Below are positions 63,365-64,000 of a stretch of 64,000 nucleotides of DNA, in pieces. The DNA is taken from the NCBI GenBank assembly GCA_022264855.1, contig JABYQU010000078.1, positions 1-64,000 of the forward strand. The letters run 5' to 3'. The translations under genes and the position numbers were made by a program. Under the pieces are notes generated by a model that was not told the DNA's origin, did no database searches, and saw only the letters and a list, made by a program, of their open reading frames with translations. This stretch comes from Lenzites betulinus. Lineage: Eukaryota > Basidiomycota > Agaricomycetes > Polyporales > Polyporaceae. The stretch's first letter is position 1, and each line of letters begins with the position of its first letter.

Positions 63365-64000
63365 TGCAAGGAAGCCCTGCGAGTTCCAGGCGGCGACCAG
63401 GCAAGCGTTCTCACATCGCTCGCCGCCGGCGCGCGCCACGGCACGCCTCCCACCGTTCTGCGCCTCCCACCGACGTCGTTTGCCGTCTGCGTGCGAGCGA
63501 CTCCTTGTCGCATACATCGTACAACGCCGCGGCGGCCTCCCGGCCTGCGTTCGTGCTCACGGCGTGCTCGCGGGGCGAGTATTCACCCCGGGCCTCGCTC
63601 TTGCCGTCGACGACTACGTCTCGTCGTCGCGCGGCCACCGGGGCTCTTGTACACTCCGCACATCCCGCGCCGCCTCACGCACATACCCTCGGCGCCGCTC
63701 ATCATGCGCCTCCCACCCACGTCGTTCTCCGGCCGCGCGCGAGCGACGTCTCGTCGCGTCGAGCCATGTCGCGGCGGCCTCCCACCTGCGCTCGCGGGGC
63801 GGGTCTTCCCCCGGGCCTTGCTCTCGCCGTCGTCGCGCCCACTCGGATCGCACGCCGAGTCGCGCCTCCCTTTTCCGCCGCTCTCCCACCAACGCCTCTC
63901 CATTGCACGACGCCGGCCACGTCCCACCTACGTTGATGCGCGAGGCGCGCGCGGCCAGCCGGCTCTGTTCAAGGTCCGGCTGCCTCCTCGCAGCAAGATG

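Larger units (their letters stand above)
53632..64000 (+). repeat. Tandem segmental duplication, copy 2 (incomplete at window end)
   Basis: Direct repeat of 42186-52546 and continuing beyond the window. Includes every feature class of copy 1 in the same order. Confidence 0.97.

Overview
The window looks like nuclear DNA of a filamentous basidiomycete (Agaricomycetes, probably a polypore). Genes are split by many 45-70 nt GT-AG introns with CTNAC/CTRAY-type branch sites. Coding DNA is GC-rich. The recognisable products are typical of wood-decay or litter fungi: a secreted GH13 alpha-amylase with CBM20, a phenol-hydroxylase-type flavoprotein, a histidine acid phosphatase, a Kre9/Knh1-like GPI protein and a Plavaka-type Tnp2 transposase remnant. 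No gene order or marker fixes the species.

Layout. 1-690 is a C-rich minisatellite. 1350-3350 (-) is a truncated Tnp2 transposase and 3729-4145 a MITE with 48-bp inverted ends and TA target duplication. 5666-30269 is a gene-dense conserved block: alpha-amylase, a disordered protein (-), a GPI-anchored cell-wall protein, mitochondrial 2-oxoglutarate dehydrogenase E1, an FAD monooxygenase, a BEACH-WD40 protein, histidine acid phosphatase and profilin. 30270-34534 is sparse, with one three-exon gene of unknown function. 34535-41074 (-) holds a long, disordered F-box gene whose 5' part is most simply the large open frame at 39032-41074.

From 42186 to the end the window is a near-identical tandem segmental duplication with a period of about 11.45 kb. 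Copy 1 is 42186-53631; copy 2 runs from 53632 past the window end. Each copy starts in the 5' leader of a class I methyltransferase of the trans-aconitate methyltransferase type. Behind it lie about 8 kb of DNA without database-like genes: dispersed 62-bp and 104-bp repeats, a gene fragment encoding one membrane segment cut off by a repeat, an acidic low-complexity ORF, a candidate spliced minus-strand locus, a degenerate 240-300-bp tandem array, and a modular exon-intron array. In that array the intron length (55-56 nt) and splice signals are kept, but the reading frame is not.

The conserved block mixes nutrient-acquisition genes (amylase, phosphatase) with housekeeping genes (OGDH, profilin, BEACH). 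There is no operon-like logic or biosynthetic cluster. The most unusual part is the tandem duplication. It is either a recent structural variant that separated the second methyltransferase gene from its promoter, or two dikaryon haplotypes joined head to tail in assembly.
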